A stretch of 64,000 nucleotides of DNA, taken from Nocardiopsis alba DSM 43377 (GTDB lineage: Bacteria > Actinomycetota > Actinomycetes > Streptosporangiales > Streptosporangiaceae). The notes under the pieces are model-generated. The model had not been told where the DNA came from, searched no databases, and was given only the letters and a program-made list of their open reading frames with translations. Of this stretch, positions 1-8,139 are shown piece after piece. Where the stretch lies: positions 1-64,000 of the forward strand of contig NZ_ANAC01000017.1 in NCBI RefSeq assembly GCF_000341225.1, in the 5' to 3' direction. How positions within the stretch are numbered: position 1 is the first letter of the stretch; each line of letters begins with the position of its first letter. Position numbers and translations under genes: made by a program.

Positions 1-1093
1 CGGGGAGGGTGGGCTTGTCGTCCTCGGCGGGCGGGGTGGGCTTGTCGTCACCCGGCGTCGTCGGCTCCTCGGACGGCGAGGGGCTCGGGCTGGGACTGGG
101 GCTCGGAGAGGGGGACGGACTGGGGGAGGGGGTCTCCTCGCCGTCCTCATCGTCCGGCTTGACCTCCCAGGACGCCGAGGCCGACGCGGAGACCGGAACG
201 TCCCCGCCCTCGGCGGTGATCAGCGTCTGGGTGGGCGTGTTCTCGTCCTTGCCCTTGAACAGGCGACCCTGCTCGACGTAGGAGGTGCCCTCCAGGGAGA
301 AGGAGGCCTCGCCGGCCTCGGCGTCCTCGGGGACGGAGAAGCCGACCGTGTCGCCGTCGTCGACCGAGGTGACGACCTCGCCCGTCTCGACGTCGACCAG
401 TTCGACGCCCTCGGGTGCGGTCAGGTTCAGCTCGACCTCGGTGGCGGTCGTCTTCACGAGGAACTCGCCGACGATCTCGCCCGCCGTGCCCTCGGCGGAG
501 CCCGGCTCGATGCTCAGAGCGGGGCCCGGCTCCTGGGGCTGGTCCTCGGCCGCTTCGACCAGGTACTCGTAGACCGCCTCGACGGCCGCGTCGTTACCCG
601 AGCCGAGGTCCATGTCGTTGCTGAAGCGCCAGATGGCGGCCTGGGTGCCGGCCAGGGCGTCGGCGGTGCTCAGACCTTCGACGCCGGCCTTCTCACCGAG
701 CTCCTCGGCCCCGACGGTGGGGTAGGAGTTCTGGAGGATCCAGTGCACCTTGCCGGCCTCGGCGAAGGAGCCGAGACCGGGGTAGTTCGCCCAGTCGTCC
801 TCGACGTACTCGGCGCCGGAGACGATGTTGGTGCGGAAGTCGATGCAGTAGGTGGTGAGCAGGGTGCCGTCGGTCAGCTCCAGGTTGAAGAGGCTGGCCG
901 GGGCCGATCCGCCGGCCATGCGGACGGTGGGGCCGTTCTCGGCGTCACCGACGTACCGGCCCTCGACGGAGCCCTCGTAGGTCTCGACCTCGTCGGCTGC
1001 GGCCGGGCCGGCCAGGCCGAAGGCGAGCAGGGCCGCGGCGGAGGCCGCCAGACCCACGCGTCCGGCGCTGCGGGGGAGGGAGAAGTTGCTCAA
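1..1093 (-). CDS. Thioester-domain cell-surface protein, C-terminus cut by window edge
   Basis: Secreted wall-associated protein with a TQXA-type thioester domain. Such domains form an internal Cys-Gln thioester used for covalent adhesion. The start is a TTG at 1093: a stop lies seven codons upstream in frame and no earlier ATG or GTG exists. A signal peptide with Arg residues and an Ala/Leu core follows (about residues 1-36). The thioester Cys is in the motif TYCID and the Gln in GTQAAIW, both present. A beta-sandwich-like region follows, then a Ser-Pro repeat linker and the repeated block PAEDDKPT, which runs off position 1. The sortase signal seen in the neighbour at 1503-2687 would be expected further left. 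The two genes are tandem paralogues. Family assignment is firm; adhesion function is inferred from the family. Confidence 0.8.
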   Translation of the reverse strand, partial: MSNFSLPRSAGRVGLAASAAALLAFGLAGPAAADEVETYEGSVEGRYVGDAENGPTVRMAGGSAPASLFNLELTDGTLLTTYCIDFRTNIVSGAEYVEDDWANYPGLGSFAEAGKVHWILQNSYPTVGAEELGEKAGVEGLSTADALAGTQAAIWRFSNDMDLGSGNDAAVEAVYEYLVEAAEDQPQEPGPALSIEPGSAEGTAGEIVGEFLVKTTATEVELNLTAPEGVELVDVETGEVVTSVDDGDTVGFSVPEDAEAGEASFSLEGTSYVEQGRLFKGKDENTPTQTLITAEGGDVPVSASASASWEVKPDDEDGEETPSPSPSPSPSPSPSPSPSPSEEPTTPGDDKPTPPAEDDKPTLP

Positions 1094-1502
1094 GTTGTGT
1101 CCCGGTGTCTTCTAGGGGTGACCGGATGGATATCCGCCCTTCCCATCTGAAAGCTGTGGGGAGCGGAAGCGGACGACGTCGACGCGAGCCCTGGTGATGA
1201 AGGCGTGGAAAAGGGTGTCGTCGAAAAGGCGACATGGGAGGACACCACGATCGGGGACAGGGGGTTGTGGGTTCCACGGGAGGGACGTGCCCTTCACCGA
1301 GGGTCTCGAGACGCGGGAGCGGGCCGCGTGCGCCATGGATGGTCGACCGCCCGCCCGATACTAGCGAGCCGCCCCAACGCTTCCAACCGGATTCGCGAAA
1401 ATGTGATGTGTTCCGGTTCCGAATAAAACAGAACACGGGAAATCCGCATTATGGGTGAGTGTTATGGAACGCCGTTCCCCGTTTCGCCGTCGTTCCGATG
1501 GC
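1094..1502. other. Intergenic gap between the two thioester-domain genes
   Basis: This 409-base stretch holds no convincing gene. It is locally AT-richer around 1400-1460, which suits a promoter for the leftward gene ending at 1. A small inverted repeat GGAAC-GCC-GTTCC at 1465-1477 sits just past the stop of the upstream gene and may act as a weak terminator. Open frames across it have poor codon bias. Confidence 0.4.
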
Positions 1503-2687
1503 TCAGTCGCGCCGTTTCCGGCCGAGGACCAGAATGAGCAGCCCGGACACCACCAGAGCGCCGGCGATCACCAGGAGGCCGGACAGCCAGGTTCCGGTGA
1601 TCGCGAGGCCGCTCTTCTCCTGGTTTCGGTCATCACCGTCCGTGGCGGTCGGTGACGCCTCGGGCGGCTCGGTGGCCGTGTCCTCTTCGGGCGGAGGGAT
1701 CTCCGACTCGTCCACCACGGGCGGCGCGGCCTCCTCTTCGTCCTCCACCTCGCTCTCAGGGGGCTCCTCGCCGTTCCAGGTGAGGGTGGCGCTGGTGGCG
1801 CTGGTCGCCACGCCCGGCTCGGCGGTGATGAGGGGCTGGGTGCGGACACCCTCGCGTCCGGTGAACAGTCGCCCCTCCTCCAAGGGGACGTCGCTGCCGC
1901 GCAGGTGCAGGGTGGCCACTCCGGCGGGAACCGACGGGTCCACCGCCAGATAGAGATCCTCGCCGTCCTCGACGGTGGAGATCTCGCGCCCGTCGGCGTC
2001 CACCAACCAGGAGGCCGGGGCGCCGCGCAGCGACGCCTGGACCGAACCGCCTCCGGCCACGGAGACCGTCAACGGGCCCAGCGGCTCTTCGGGGGCGACC
2101 GCCTCCAGTTGGTTCGGGGTGACCTCCAGGGAGCGGGCGGTCGCCCCGGTCTCCGCCGACCGACTGCCCTCGACCAGGTGGTCGTAGAGGCGCAGGACGG
2201 TCTGGGAGTTGCTCTCCTCGTCGAGCTCCGTGCCGTCCAGGACGTTCCAGAGGGCCGCCTGCGTCGCCGCTATCGCGTCCGGCCCCTCCACGAAGGGCAG
2301 ACCGGAGGCCAGGGCCAGGGAGGGGAGGGGCTCGTTCGGGTAGGAGTTGCTCACGATCCAGTTCGCGCGGTCGGCCGGGTTCGGGGCGGCGGACGTCCCG
2401 GTCCAGTGGGGGGTGTCGGTCCACTCGGACTCGACGTAGGCGGTGCGGGGACGCACCTCCTCGTCCAAGAGCATCGGATAGGCGCGCACGGAGTCCTCGT
2501 CGGCGACGCGCAGGCTGAACAGCGCCGTCTCCGCCTCCCGGCCGTCCTCGAGCACGACCGGCGAACCCATGACCGGATCACGGTCCACGCGGGAGAAGTC
2601 CTCGGCGAGGGCCGGAGCGGTGGTGAGGGCACCGATCAGAGCGGATGCGGAAAGCAGCGCGGCGCACCGACGCAGGATGTCGGACAT
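1503..2687 (-). CDS. LAxTG-anchored surface protein with degenerate thioester domain
   Basis: Predicted 394-residue wall-anchored protein. The start at 2687 was chosen because AGGAG lies nine bases upstream and a clean signal peptide follows (MSDILRRCAALL... ending APALA). The first two thirds align with the thioester-domain protein at 1-1093: the Gln motif (ATQAALW) is kept, but the expected Cys of TYCID is replaced by Pro (AYPML), so an internal thioester should not form. The C-terminus has a Glu/Pro/Thr-rich linker, the sorting motif LAITG, a hydrophobic helix and the basic tail GRKRRD. This is typical of class E sortase substrates in actinobacteria. The protein is probably displayed on the cell wall; its ligand is unknown. 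No sortase gene is in the window. Confidence 0.82.
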   Translation of the reverse strand: MSDILRRCAALLSASALIGALTTAPALAEDFSRVDRDPVMGSPVVLEDGREAETALFSLRVADEDSVRAYPMLLDEEVRPRTAYVESEWTDTPHWTGTSAAPNPADRANWIVSNSYPNEPLPSLALASGLPFVEGPDAIAATQAALWNVLDGTELDEESNSQTVLRLYDHLVEGSRSAETGATARSLEVTPNQLEAVAPEEPLGPLTVSVAGGGSVQASLRGAPASWLVDADGREISTVEDGEDLYLAVDPSVPAGVATLHLRGSDVPLEEGRLFTGREGVRTQPLITAEPGVATSATSATLTWNGEEPPESEVEDEEEAAPPVVDESEIPPPEEDTATEPPEASPTATDGDDRNQEKSGLAITGTWLSGLLVIAGALVVSGLLILVLGRKRRD

Positions 2688-2934
2688 GCTCAGGCGCTCC
2701 TGTACGAAGGCGGTCGAGGTGTCGAGGCCTCGACCGGCGAAATCGTGTTCCTGGACCATCCAGACTAATGGTCCGGCACCCTGGGTGACGGTAGATCTCC
2801 TCTACAGCGGCTCAATCGTGCACTGGCCGTGACATCCGTAGGGCCTTCCGTGCTCGGGTGCGGGGACAGTCGACCTCCGAGCGTCGGTAGGCTGACCTGG
2901 AAGGTATGTCCTCTACGGAAACGGGTTTGCGGCG

Positions 2935-4482
2935 ATGGCCCACGCGGTAACTCCTAGCCCTGCCACAGACGATGGCGGCACCACCCCGGTGGCCTTTGAG
3001 CAGGCGCTGACCAGGTACGAGCCCGTACTCGGTCTGGAGACCCACATCGAACTGGGTACCGCCTCCAAGATGTTCTGCTCCTGCCCCACCGCGTTCGGCG
3101 CCGAGCCCAATACGCAGGTGTGTCCGGTCTGTCTCGCCTTCCCCGGCTCTCTGCCGGTGGTGAACGAGAAGGCCGTGGAGAGCGCGATCCGTCTGGGGCT
3201 GGCGCTCAACTGCTCCATCGCCCCCTGGGGCCGTTTCGCCCGGAAGAACTACTTCTACCCGGACATGCCGAAGAACTACCAGATCTCGCAGTACGACGAG
3301 CCGATCTGTGTGGACGGTCACCTCGACGTCACCGTCGACACCCCGGACGGCCCGCGCGAGTTCCGGATCGAGATCGAGCGCGTGCACATGGAGGAGGACA
3401 CCGGCAAGTCCTCCCACGTGGGCGGTTCGACCGGCCGGATCCACGGCGCCAGCCACTCCAACGTGGACTACAACCGCGCCGGGATCCCCCTGCTGGAGAT
3501 CGTGACCAAGCCGATCACCGGGACCGGTGGGCTCGCCCCGCTGGTCGCCCGCGCCTACGCCGCCGAGCTGCGCGACCTCGCGCGCTCCCTGGGCATCTCC
3601 GACGTGCGCATGGAGGAGGGCTCCATGCGCTGCGACGTGAACGTGTCCATCAACGAGATCGGCGCCGCCGAATGGGGCACCCGGAGCGAGACCAAGAACG
3701 TCAACTCGCTGCGTTCGGTCGAGCGGGCCGTGCTCTCGGAGATCGAGCGCCAGGCCGGTGTCCTCGACGCGGGCGGTCGCGTCGTCCAGGAGACCCGTCA
3801 CTTCCAGGAGCACCTCGGTCGCAGCACCTCGGGCCGCTCCAAGGAGGAGGCGCAGGACTACCGTTACTTCCCGGACCCCGACCTGGTCCCGGTCGCGCCC
3901 TCCGCCGAGTGGGTGGAGGAGCTGCGCGCCACCCTGCCCGAGCTGCCCGCCGCCAAGCGCGCCCGGGTCAAGTCCGAGTGGAACCTGAGCGACACCGAGC
4001 TGCGCGACCTGATCAACGCCGACGCGATCGATCTGGTCGAGGCGACCGTGGTCGCCGGAGCGCCCTCCGCCGAGGCCCGCAAGCTGTGGCTGAACGAGCT
4101 GTCCCGGCGCGCCACCGAGCAGGAGACGGAGCTGGGCGCCCTGCCCATCACCCCCGCCCAGGTGGCCCGGATCATCGCCCTGGTGGCCGAGGGGACGCTC
4201 ACCAATAAGCTGGCACGCCAGGTCGTCGAGGGTGTTCTGGCAGGCGAGGGGGAGCCCGACGCCGTCGTGGAGTCCCGCGGCCTCAAGGTCGTCAGCGACG
4301 ACGGTGCCCTCGGCGCCGCCGTCGACGAGGCCATCGCCGCCAACCCCGACGTCGCGGAGAAGGTGCGCGGCGGCAAGGTGGCCGCGGCCGGAGCCCTGGT
4401 GGGCGCGGTCATGAAGGCCACGCGGGGGCAGGCCGACGCGGGCCGCGCACGTGAGCTGATCCTGGCCAAACTGACGGGGTGA
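2935..4482 (+). CDS. gatB: Aspartyl/glutamyl-tRNA amidotransferase subunit B
   Basis: GatB is the kinase/tRNA-binding subunit of the GatCAB complex, which converts Glu-tRNA-Gln to Gln-tRNA-Gln (and Asp-tRNA-Asn to Asn-tRNA-Asn where needed). The 515 residues show the family start [13 protein letters not shown], zinc-site cysteines (MFCSCPT ... CPVCLA), the [17 protein letters not shown] motif, and a C-terminal GatB/YqeY helical domain. Length is typical. There is no strong Shine-Dalgarno before the ATG at 2935. In many actinobacteria gatC-gatA-gatB are close together; here gatB is alone, with a divergent surface-protein gene upstream. gltX and tRNA-Gln/tRNA-Glu lie 27 kb downstream, consistent with indirect Gln charging. 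Confidence 0.96.
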   Translation: MAHAVTPSPATDDGGTTPVAFEQALTRYEPVLGLETHIELGTASKMFCSCPTAFGAEPNTQVCPVCLAFPGSLPVVNEKAVESAIRLGLALNCSIAPWGRFARKNYFYPDMPKNYQISQYDEPICVDGHLDVTVDTPDGPREFRIEIERVHMEEDTGKSSHVGGSTGRIHGASHSNVDYNRAGIPLLEIVTKPITGTGGLAPLVARAYAAELRDLARSLGISDVRMEEGSMRCDVNVSINEIGAAEWGTRSETKNVNSLRSVERAVLSEIERQAGVLDAGGRVVQETRHFQEHLGRSTSGRSKEEAQDYRYFPDPDLVPVAPSAEWVEELRATLPELPAAKRARVKSEWNLSDTELRDLINADAIDLVEATVVAGAPSAEARKLWLNELSRRATEQETELGALPITPAQVARIIALVAEGTLTNKLARQVVEGVLAGEGEPDAVVESRGLKVVSDDGALGAAVDEAIAANPDVAEKVRGGKVAAAGALVGAVMKATRGQADAGRARELILAKLTG

Positions 4483-4498
4483 GACCCCGGACGGGGTC
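4483..4498 (+). terminator. Hairpin after gatB
   Basis: A GC-rich inverted repeat, GACCCC-GGAC-GGGGTC, begins right after the gatB stop. It has no T-run, as is common for actinobacterial terminators. It probably ends gatB transcription. Confidence 0.5.
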
Positions 4499-4946
4499 GA
4501 TCCGCCGTTCACACGGATCGTCCCAGAGAGTGGTTCGGCGCCGTGGAGAGCGGTACGTCGTCCTCGGACACGCCCGAGAGGTCGTTCGGGGACACACCCG
4601 GAGGGGGCTCCACGGCGCCGTTCCCATATCCGGACACGGCGCGGCGAAACCCGAAAAGGAGATGACCGAGCGTAGTCGCTCCGTCGTCATCTCTCAGCCG
4701 GGCCTCAATCGCCGTGTGACCTTGGTTGCGTAGGGTGTCCACGCACGGGAGGTGCGTGCGGTCCCCGGGGCTCTCCCCTCCATCGCTCGCCCCCGTCCCG
4801 CCGCATGCCGGGCGCCAGCCCACGGCGTGAGCGAACGCCGCGCCCCGAATCGAGTGATCACGAGGTGGGTGCTCCATGTCCGAGGAGAGAGCGGAGCGTC
4901 GGCCACGGGCCGGCCGCGCCGCGCCGCGCTCACGGGGAGGTCGGTG
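4499..4946. other. Intergenic region upstream of the PAS-GGDEF-EAL gene
   Basis: No credible gene. There is a short inverted repeat GAGCG-TAGT-CGCTC near 4668-4681 and a region likely to hold the promoter of the next gene. An in-frame open stretch continues upstream of the chosen start at 4947, but it lacks a ribosome site and reads as low-complexity Arg/Pro/Ala, so it is treated as non-coding. Confidence 0.4.
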
Positions 4947-7652
4947 ATGGGCCTCCAGGCACGTCGCCTGTCGTTGTTCGGGCTGGGCGCGCTCTTCCTC
5001 CTCTATCTCCTGGGAACGCTGATCCCGGCGGGGGAGTCCACCCTGGCCGCCGAGCTGGGGCAGTGGCCGAACGCGTTGGTGGCCGGAGTCGCCGGCGGCT
5101 CTCTGCTGTACGCCTCCAAACGATGGGCCAGGACCGGCGCGGACCGGGAGGCCCATGTGGACGGGGCGGACGGTCCGGCCGCGCTGCGCTTTCTCGGACT
5201 GGCCGCGCTGGCCTGGTGCGCGGGTGCTCTTACTCACGCCATCACCCGGACCTTCAGCGCCGGGTCGGTCTTCTCGATCACTCTGGGTGATCTCTTCGCC
5301 TTGGCGGCCCTGCCACTCTTCGTGATCGGTTTCACCCGATTCGCCCCATGGCCGGGTGGTCTGCGTACGGCCATGCGCCACATCACCGACAGCTACGTGT
5401 GCGCGGCGGCGGTCTTCTCCGTCGTATGGGTCCTGCTGTTCTCGCCCCTGTACAAGGAACTGGGCGAGGGCGCCGGACTGCTCGGCTTCGCCCTGGTGTA
5501 CCCGGTGGCCGACATCGTGGTGCTGTGCCTGCTCATCCCGCTCGTGTTCATGTCGCCGCACAGCACGCGGCGCGCGGTGCTGGTGGCGATCGGGGCGCTC
5601 GTGGTCATCGCCTCCTCCGACCTCATCGGCGCGGTCACCCGACTGACCGGACCGCCCGTGGCGGGCGGCGTCGAACAGCCGGTGCGCTTCCTGGGCTTCG
5701 CCCTGCTGGGCGCCCTGCCGTGGCTGGTGGAGCACCGACCGGGCGCCGAACCGCGCCGGATCACCGGGCGGGGGCTCTACCGTTTCGCCCCCGAGATCGC
5801 CGCCCTGGGAGCGGTCCTGCTGGCCACGATCGTGCTCACGGTGGGAGGCTTGAGCCTGCCGGGCGTGGCACCGGCGCTGCCGCTGGCGGCGGGCACCGCC
5901 GTGCTGGTGCTGGTGGTGCGCGTGCTGGGGATGTTGGAGGAGAACTCCACGCTCACCCGCATGGTCCGCAACCGCGAGGGGCACTTCAACGAACTGGCCC
6001 GCAACAGCGGCGACGTCATCCTGGTCCTGGACCGCGACGGCGGCGTGTTCTACGTCAGTCCGGGGACGGCCGAGGCCTTCGGCTATCGGCTGGACGACGT
6101 GCTGGCGGCCCCGGTCACCACACTCATCCACCCCGAGGACCTCTCCCGGATCAAGGCCGTCACCGACCTGTTCGAGGAGCGGTCGAACCAGGGGGTGCAC
6201 CTGCGCCTGCGCGTGCGGGCCGCCGACGGCACCTGGCGGCACACCGAGTCCACGGTCTCCCTCTACGAACAGCCGGGCGAGCCCGACCGTCTCCTGGTGA
6301 CCACCCGGGACATCAGCGCCCAGGTGGCGCTCCAGGACCAGGTCGAGCACCTGACCTTCCACGACGGGGTCACCGGTCTGCCCAACCGTGCCTACCTGGA
6401 GGAGCGGGCCAGCGACGTGCTGGCGCACCGGGCGATCAACGACGAGAACACCGGCGACATCGCGCTGATCTTCCTGGACCTGGACGGGTTCACCGCCGTC
6501 AACGACTCGGCCGGACACGTGCGCGGCGACCACATGCTCGGGCAGGCCGCGCGCCGCCTGCGCGGAGAGCTGGAGTCCAACGCCACCCTGGCCCGCTGGG
6601 GCGGCGACGAGTTCGCGGTCCTGGTCGAGGACGTGCCGGAGGCCCAGCGGGTGGTCGATCTGGCCGAGCGCCTGGGGCGTGTGATCGCCTCCGAGCCCTT
6701 CCAGGTGGCCGACCGCGACATGGTGCTGACCGCGAGCATCGGGGTGGCCTTCGCCGAGCCGACCACGGACAGCGGAGAGCTGCTGCGCAACGCCGACGTG
6801 GCGATGACCAGGGCCAAGGAGCGCGGGACCGGGCACGTGGAGGTCTACGCCGCGCACATGCACGAGATGGTCGTGGCGCGGTTGGAGTTGCAGATCCGGT
6901 TGCGCCGGGCGCTCGCGGACGGCGAGTTCTTCCTGGAGTATCAGCCGATCGTGGATCTGGGCACCTCCCAGGTGACGGCGGTGGAGGCCCTGGTCCGCTG
7001 GAACCGCGACGGAGAGGTCGTGGGACCGGACGCCTTCATCGGGGCGGCCGAGGAATCGGGTCTGATCGTGCCGCTGGGGGAGTGGATCCTGCGGGAGGCC
7101 TGCGAGAAGGTCGCCGTGTGGCGGGTCTCGGACTGGGACATCGGCCTCTCGGTGAACCTGTCCGTCAAGCAGGTGCTCTCACCCCGCTTCGTCCGGACCG
7201 TCGAAGGGGTGCTCGCGGAGACGGGGCTGTCCGCGGAGGTCCTGACCCTGGAGGTGGACGAGGAGGTCCTCCTGGAGGACGAAGGGGACGCGGTCGCCCG
7301 CCTGGGCGAGCTGCGGGAACTGGGCGTGCGCCTGGCCATCGACGACTACGGCATGGGGTACGCCTCCCTGGCCCATCTGCGCGAGTTGAGCGTGGACTCG
7401 ATCAAGATCGACCCGTCCTTCATCGCCGACCTGGGGCGCGACGACACGGTCACGCTGCTCACGCACACGATCATCCAGCTCGGTCGGGATCTGGGGGTCC
7501 AGGTGGTGGCCGAGGGCATCGAACGCCCGGAACAGTTGGAGCAGCTTCGGGCGATGGGTTGCGACCACGGTCAGGGCTTCCTGGTGGCCCGCCCGATGCC
7601 GGCCGAGGGCGTGGACTCCCTCGCCGGGGGAGAGGCCGGCCCGGACCTGTGA
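4947..7652 (+). CDS. Membrane PAS-GGDEF-EAL cyclic-di-GMP enzyme
   Basis: Predicted 901-residue c-di-GMP turnover protein. The ATG at 4947 is preceded by GGGGAGG six bases away. About eight to nine hydrophobic segments fill the first 330 residues, followed by a PAS domain (around 350-470), a GGDEF domain with intact RWGGDEF, and an EAL domain starting at VEALVRW. EAL catalytic signatures are all visible: EAL, SVNLS, DDYGMGY, IKIDPSF, VAEGIE and GCDHGQGF. The RxxD inhibitory site expected five residues before GGDEF is absent (ESNATLARW). The architecture resembles the Streptomyces membrane composite proteins that govern development. Both activities are possible; phosphodiesterase activity is the safer prediction. 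It is probably a monocistronic gene, closed by a hairpin. Confidence 0.9.
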   Translation: MGLQARRLSLFGLGALFLLYLLGTLIPAGESTLAAELGQWPNALVAGVAGGSLLYASKRWARTGADREAHVDGADGPAALRFLGLAALAWCAGALTHAITRTFSAGSVFSITLGDLFALAALPLFVIGFTRFAPWPGGLRTAMRHITDSYVCAAAVFSVVWVLLFSPLYKELGEGAGLLGFALVYPVADIVVLCLLIPLVFMSPHSTRRAVLVAIGALVVIASSDLIGAVTRLTGPPVAGGVEQPVRFLGFALLGALPWLVEHRPGAEPRRITGRGLYRFAPEIAALGAVLLATIVLTVGGLSLPGVAPALPLAAGTAVLVLVVRVLGMLEENSTLTRMVRNREGHFNELARNSGDVILVLDRDGGVFYVSPGTAEAFGYRLDDVLAAPVTTLIHPEDLSRIKAVTDLFEERSNQGVHLRLRVRAADGTWRHTESTVSLYEQPGEPDRLLVTTRDISAQVALQDQVEHLTFHDGVTGLPNRAYLEERASDVLAHRAINDENTGDIALIFLDLDGFTAVNDSAGHVRGDHMLGQAARRLRGELESNATLARWGGDEFAVLVEDVPEAQRVVDLAERLGRVIASEPFQVADRDMVLTASIGVAFAEPTTDSGELLRNADVAMTRAKERGTGHVEVYAAHMHEMVVARLELQIRLRRALADGEFFLEYQPIVDLGTSQVTAVEALVRWNRDGEVVGPDAFIGAAEESGLIVPLGEWILREACEKVAVWRVSDWDIGLSVNLSVKQVLSPRFVRTVEGVLAETGLSAEVLTLEVDEEVLLEDEGDAVARLGELRELGVRLAIDDYGMGYASLAHLRELSVDSIKIDPSFIADLGRDDTVTLLTHTIIQLGRDLGVQVVAEGIERPEQLEQLRAMGCDHGQGFLVARPMPAEGVDSLAGGEAGPDL

Positions 7653-7684
7653 GGGAGCGGCGTCTCTTCGGGCGGTCCGCTCCC
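7653..7684 (+). terminator. Terminator of the GGDEF-EAL gene
   Basis: Inverted repeat GGGAGCGG ... CCGCTCCC starts immediately after the stop codon and is followed by GTTTC. Confidence 0.65.
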
Positions 7685-7697
7685 GTTTCGGGATGAA

Positions 7698-7713
7698 GGG
7701 GGCGTTGGCCCCC
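7698..7713 (+). terminator. Second hairpin upstream of the ilvB leader
   Basis: Perfect stem GGGGGC-GTTG-GCCCCC followed by a T-containing stretch (GAAGTTCCTTT). It probably backs up the preceding terminator and insulates the ilvB promoter. A further small stem, GCGCC/GGCGC, lies at 7756-7772. Confidence 0.5.
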
Positions 7714-7885
7714 GAAGTTCCTTTATCTGGGCAGTTCGGGAACATCATGTTAAGTGCGCCTAACGAAGGCGCCCGCGAACCCCTGTCGCGTGTTCTCCAT
7801 TACATGAGACGCCCACCTGATCCTTGTTTGTGCAGTTCAGATGGGGTCTGTCGAGTGCGACTCGGATTGAATGTTGATATTTGTG

Positions 7886-7900
7886 TCTCACTATTTGAGA
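7886..7900 (+). promoter_or_regulatory. Palindromic operator-like site before ilvB
   Basis: The 15-mer TCTCA-CTATT-TGAGA is a perfect palindrome in its outer ten bases. It is directly followed by TAATCT (7901-7906), a plausible -10 element, so a bound protein would cover the promoter. Related sites lie before the 29-residue peptide gene, leuB, cimA and leuC. The IclR-family regulator at 38707-39441 is the likely binder; that link is inference. Confidence 0.6.
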
Positions 7901-7947
7901 TAATCTGTAGTTCTGGTTGACGTGCGACCGGCACTTCGGCCAATGTT

Positions 7948-8004
7948 GTGAACGTGCAGAGCAACTCCCTGATTCTCGTACTTGGTCGGCGCGCAGCCCA
8001 CTGA
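7948..8004 (+). CDS. ilvB leader peptide (18 residues)
   Basis: A GTG-started reading frame encodes MNVQSNSLILVLGRRAAH and stops at TGA. The Leu-Ile-Leu-Val-Leu-Gly-Arg-Arg core matches the ILVLG(K/R)R leader peptides known upstream of actinobacterial ilvB. The run of Leu, Ile and Val codons is the sensing element: ribosome stalling when branched-chain aminoacyl-tRNA is scarce would alter folding of the following RNA. No clear Shine-Dalgarno is visible; a downstream GTG at 7954 is an alternative start. Confidence 0.8.
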   Translation: MNVQSNSLILVLGRRAAH

Positions 8005-8058
8005 GCTACTTCTGCTGCGCGCCACCCTCGACCGCCACCCGGCGGTGGGGGTTTTTTT
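7988..8058 (+). promoter_or_regulatory. ilvB transcription attenuator
   Basis: Hairpin one (GGCGCGCAG at 7988-7996 with CTGCGCGCC at 8015-8023) overlaps the end of the leader-peptide frame. Hairpin two (ACCGCC-ACCC-GGCGGT, 8031-8046) is followed by GGGG and a run of seven T at 8052-8058, a textbook intrinsic terminator. The arrangement is classical ribosome-mediated attenuation controlling ilvBNC. The exact antiterminator pairing was not computed. Confidence 0.8.
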
Positions 8059-8139
8059 ATTGCCGCACCAGGTCGAGAAACCGGAACCACCACCACCAGA
8101 GCCCCTGTGCCGCTCTGGGCCTCGCTGAAGGATCTTGAG

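Noticed and set aside
2812-4512. Minus-strand 566-residue open frame opposite gatB
   Set aside because: High GC3 genes create long antisense frames; gatB has all family motifs, the antisense reads as Gly/His/Asp-rich noise.
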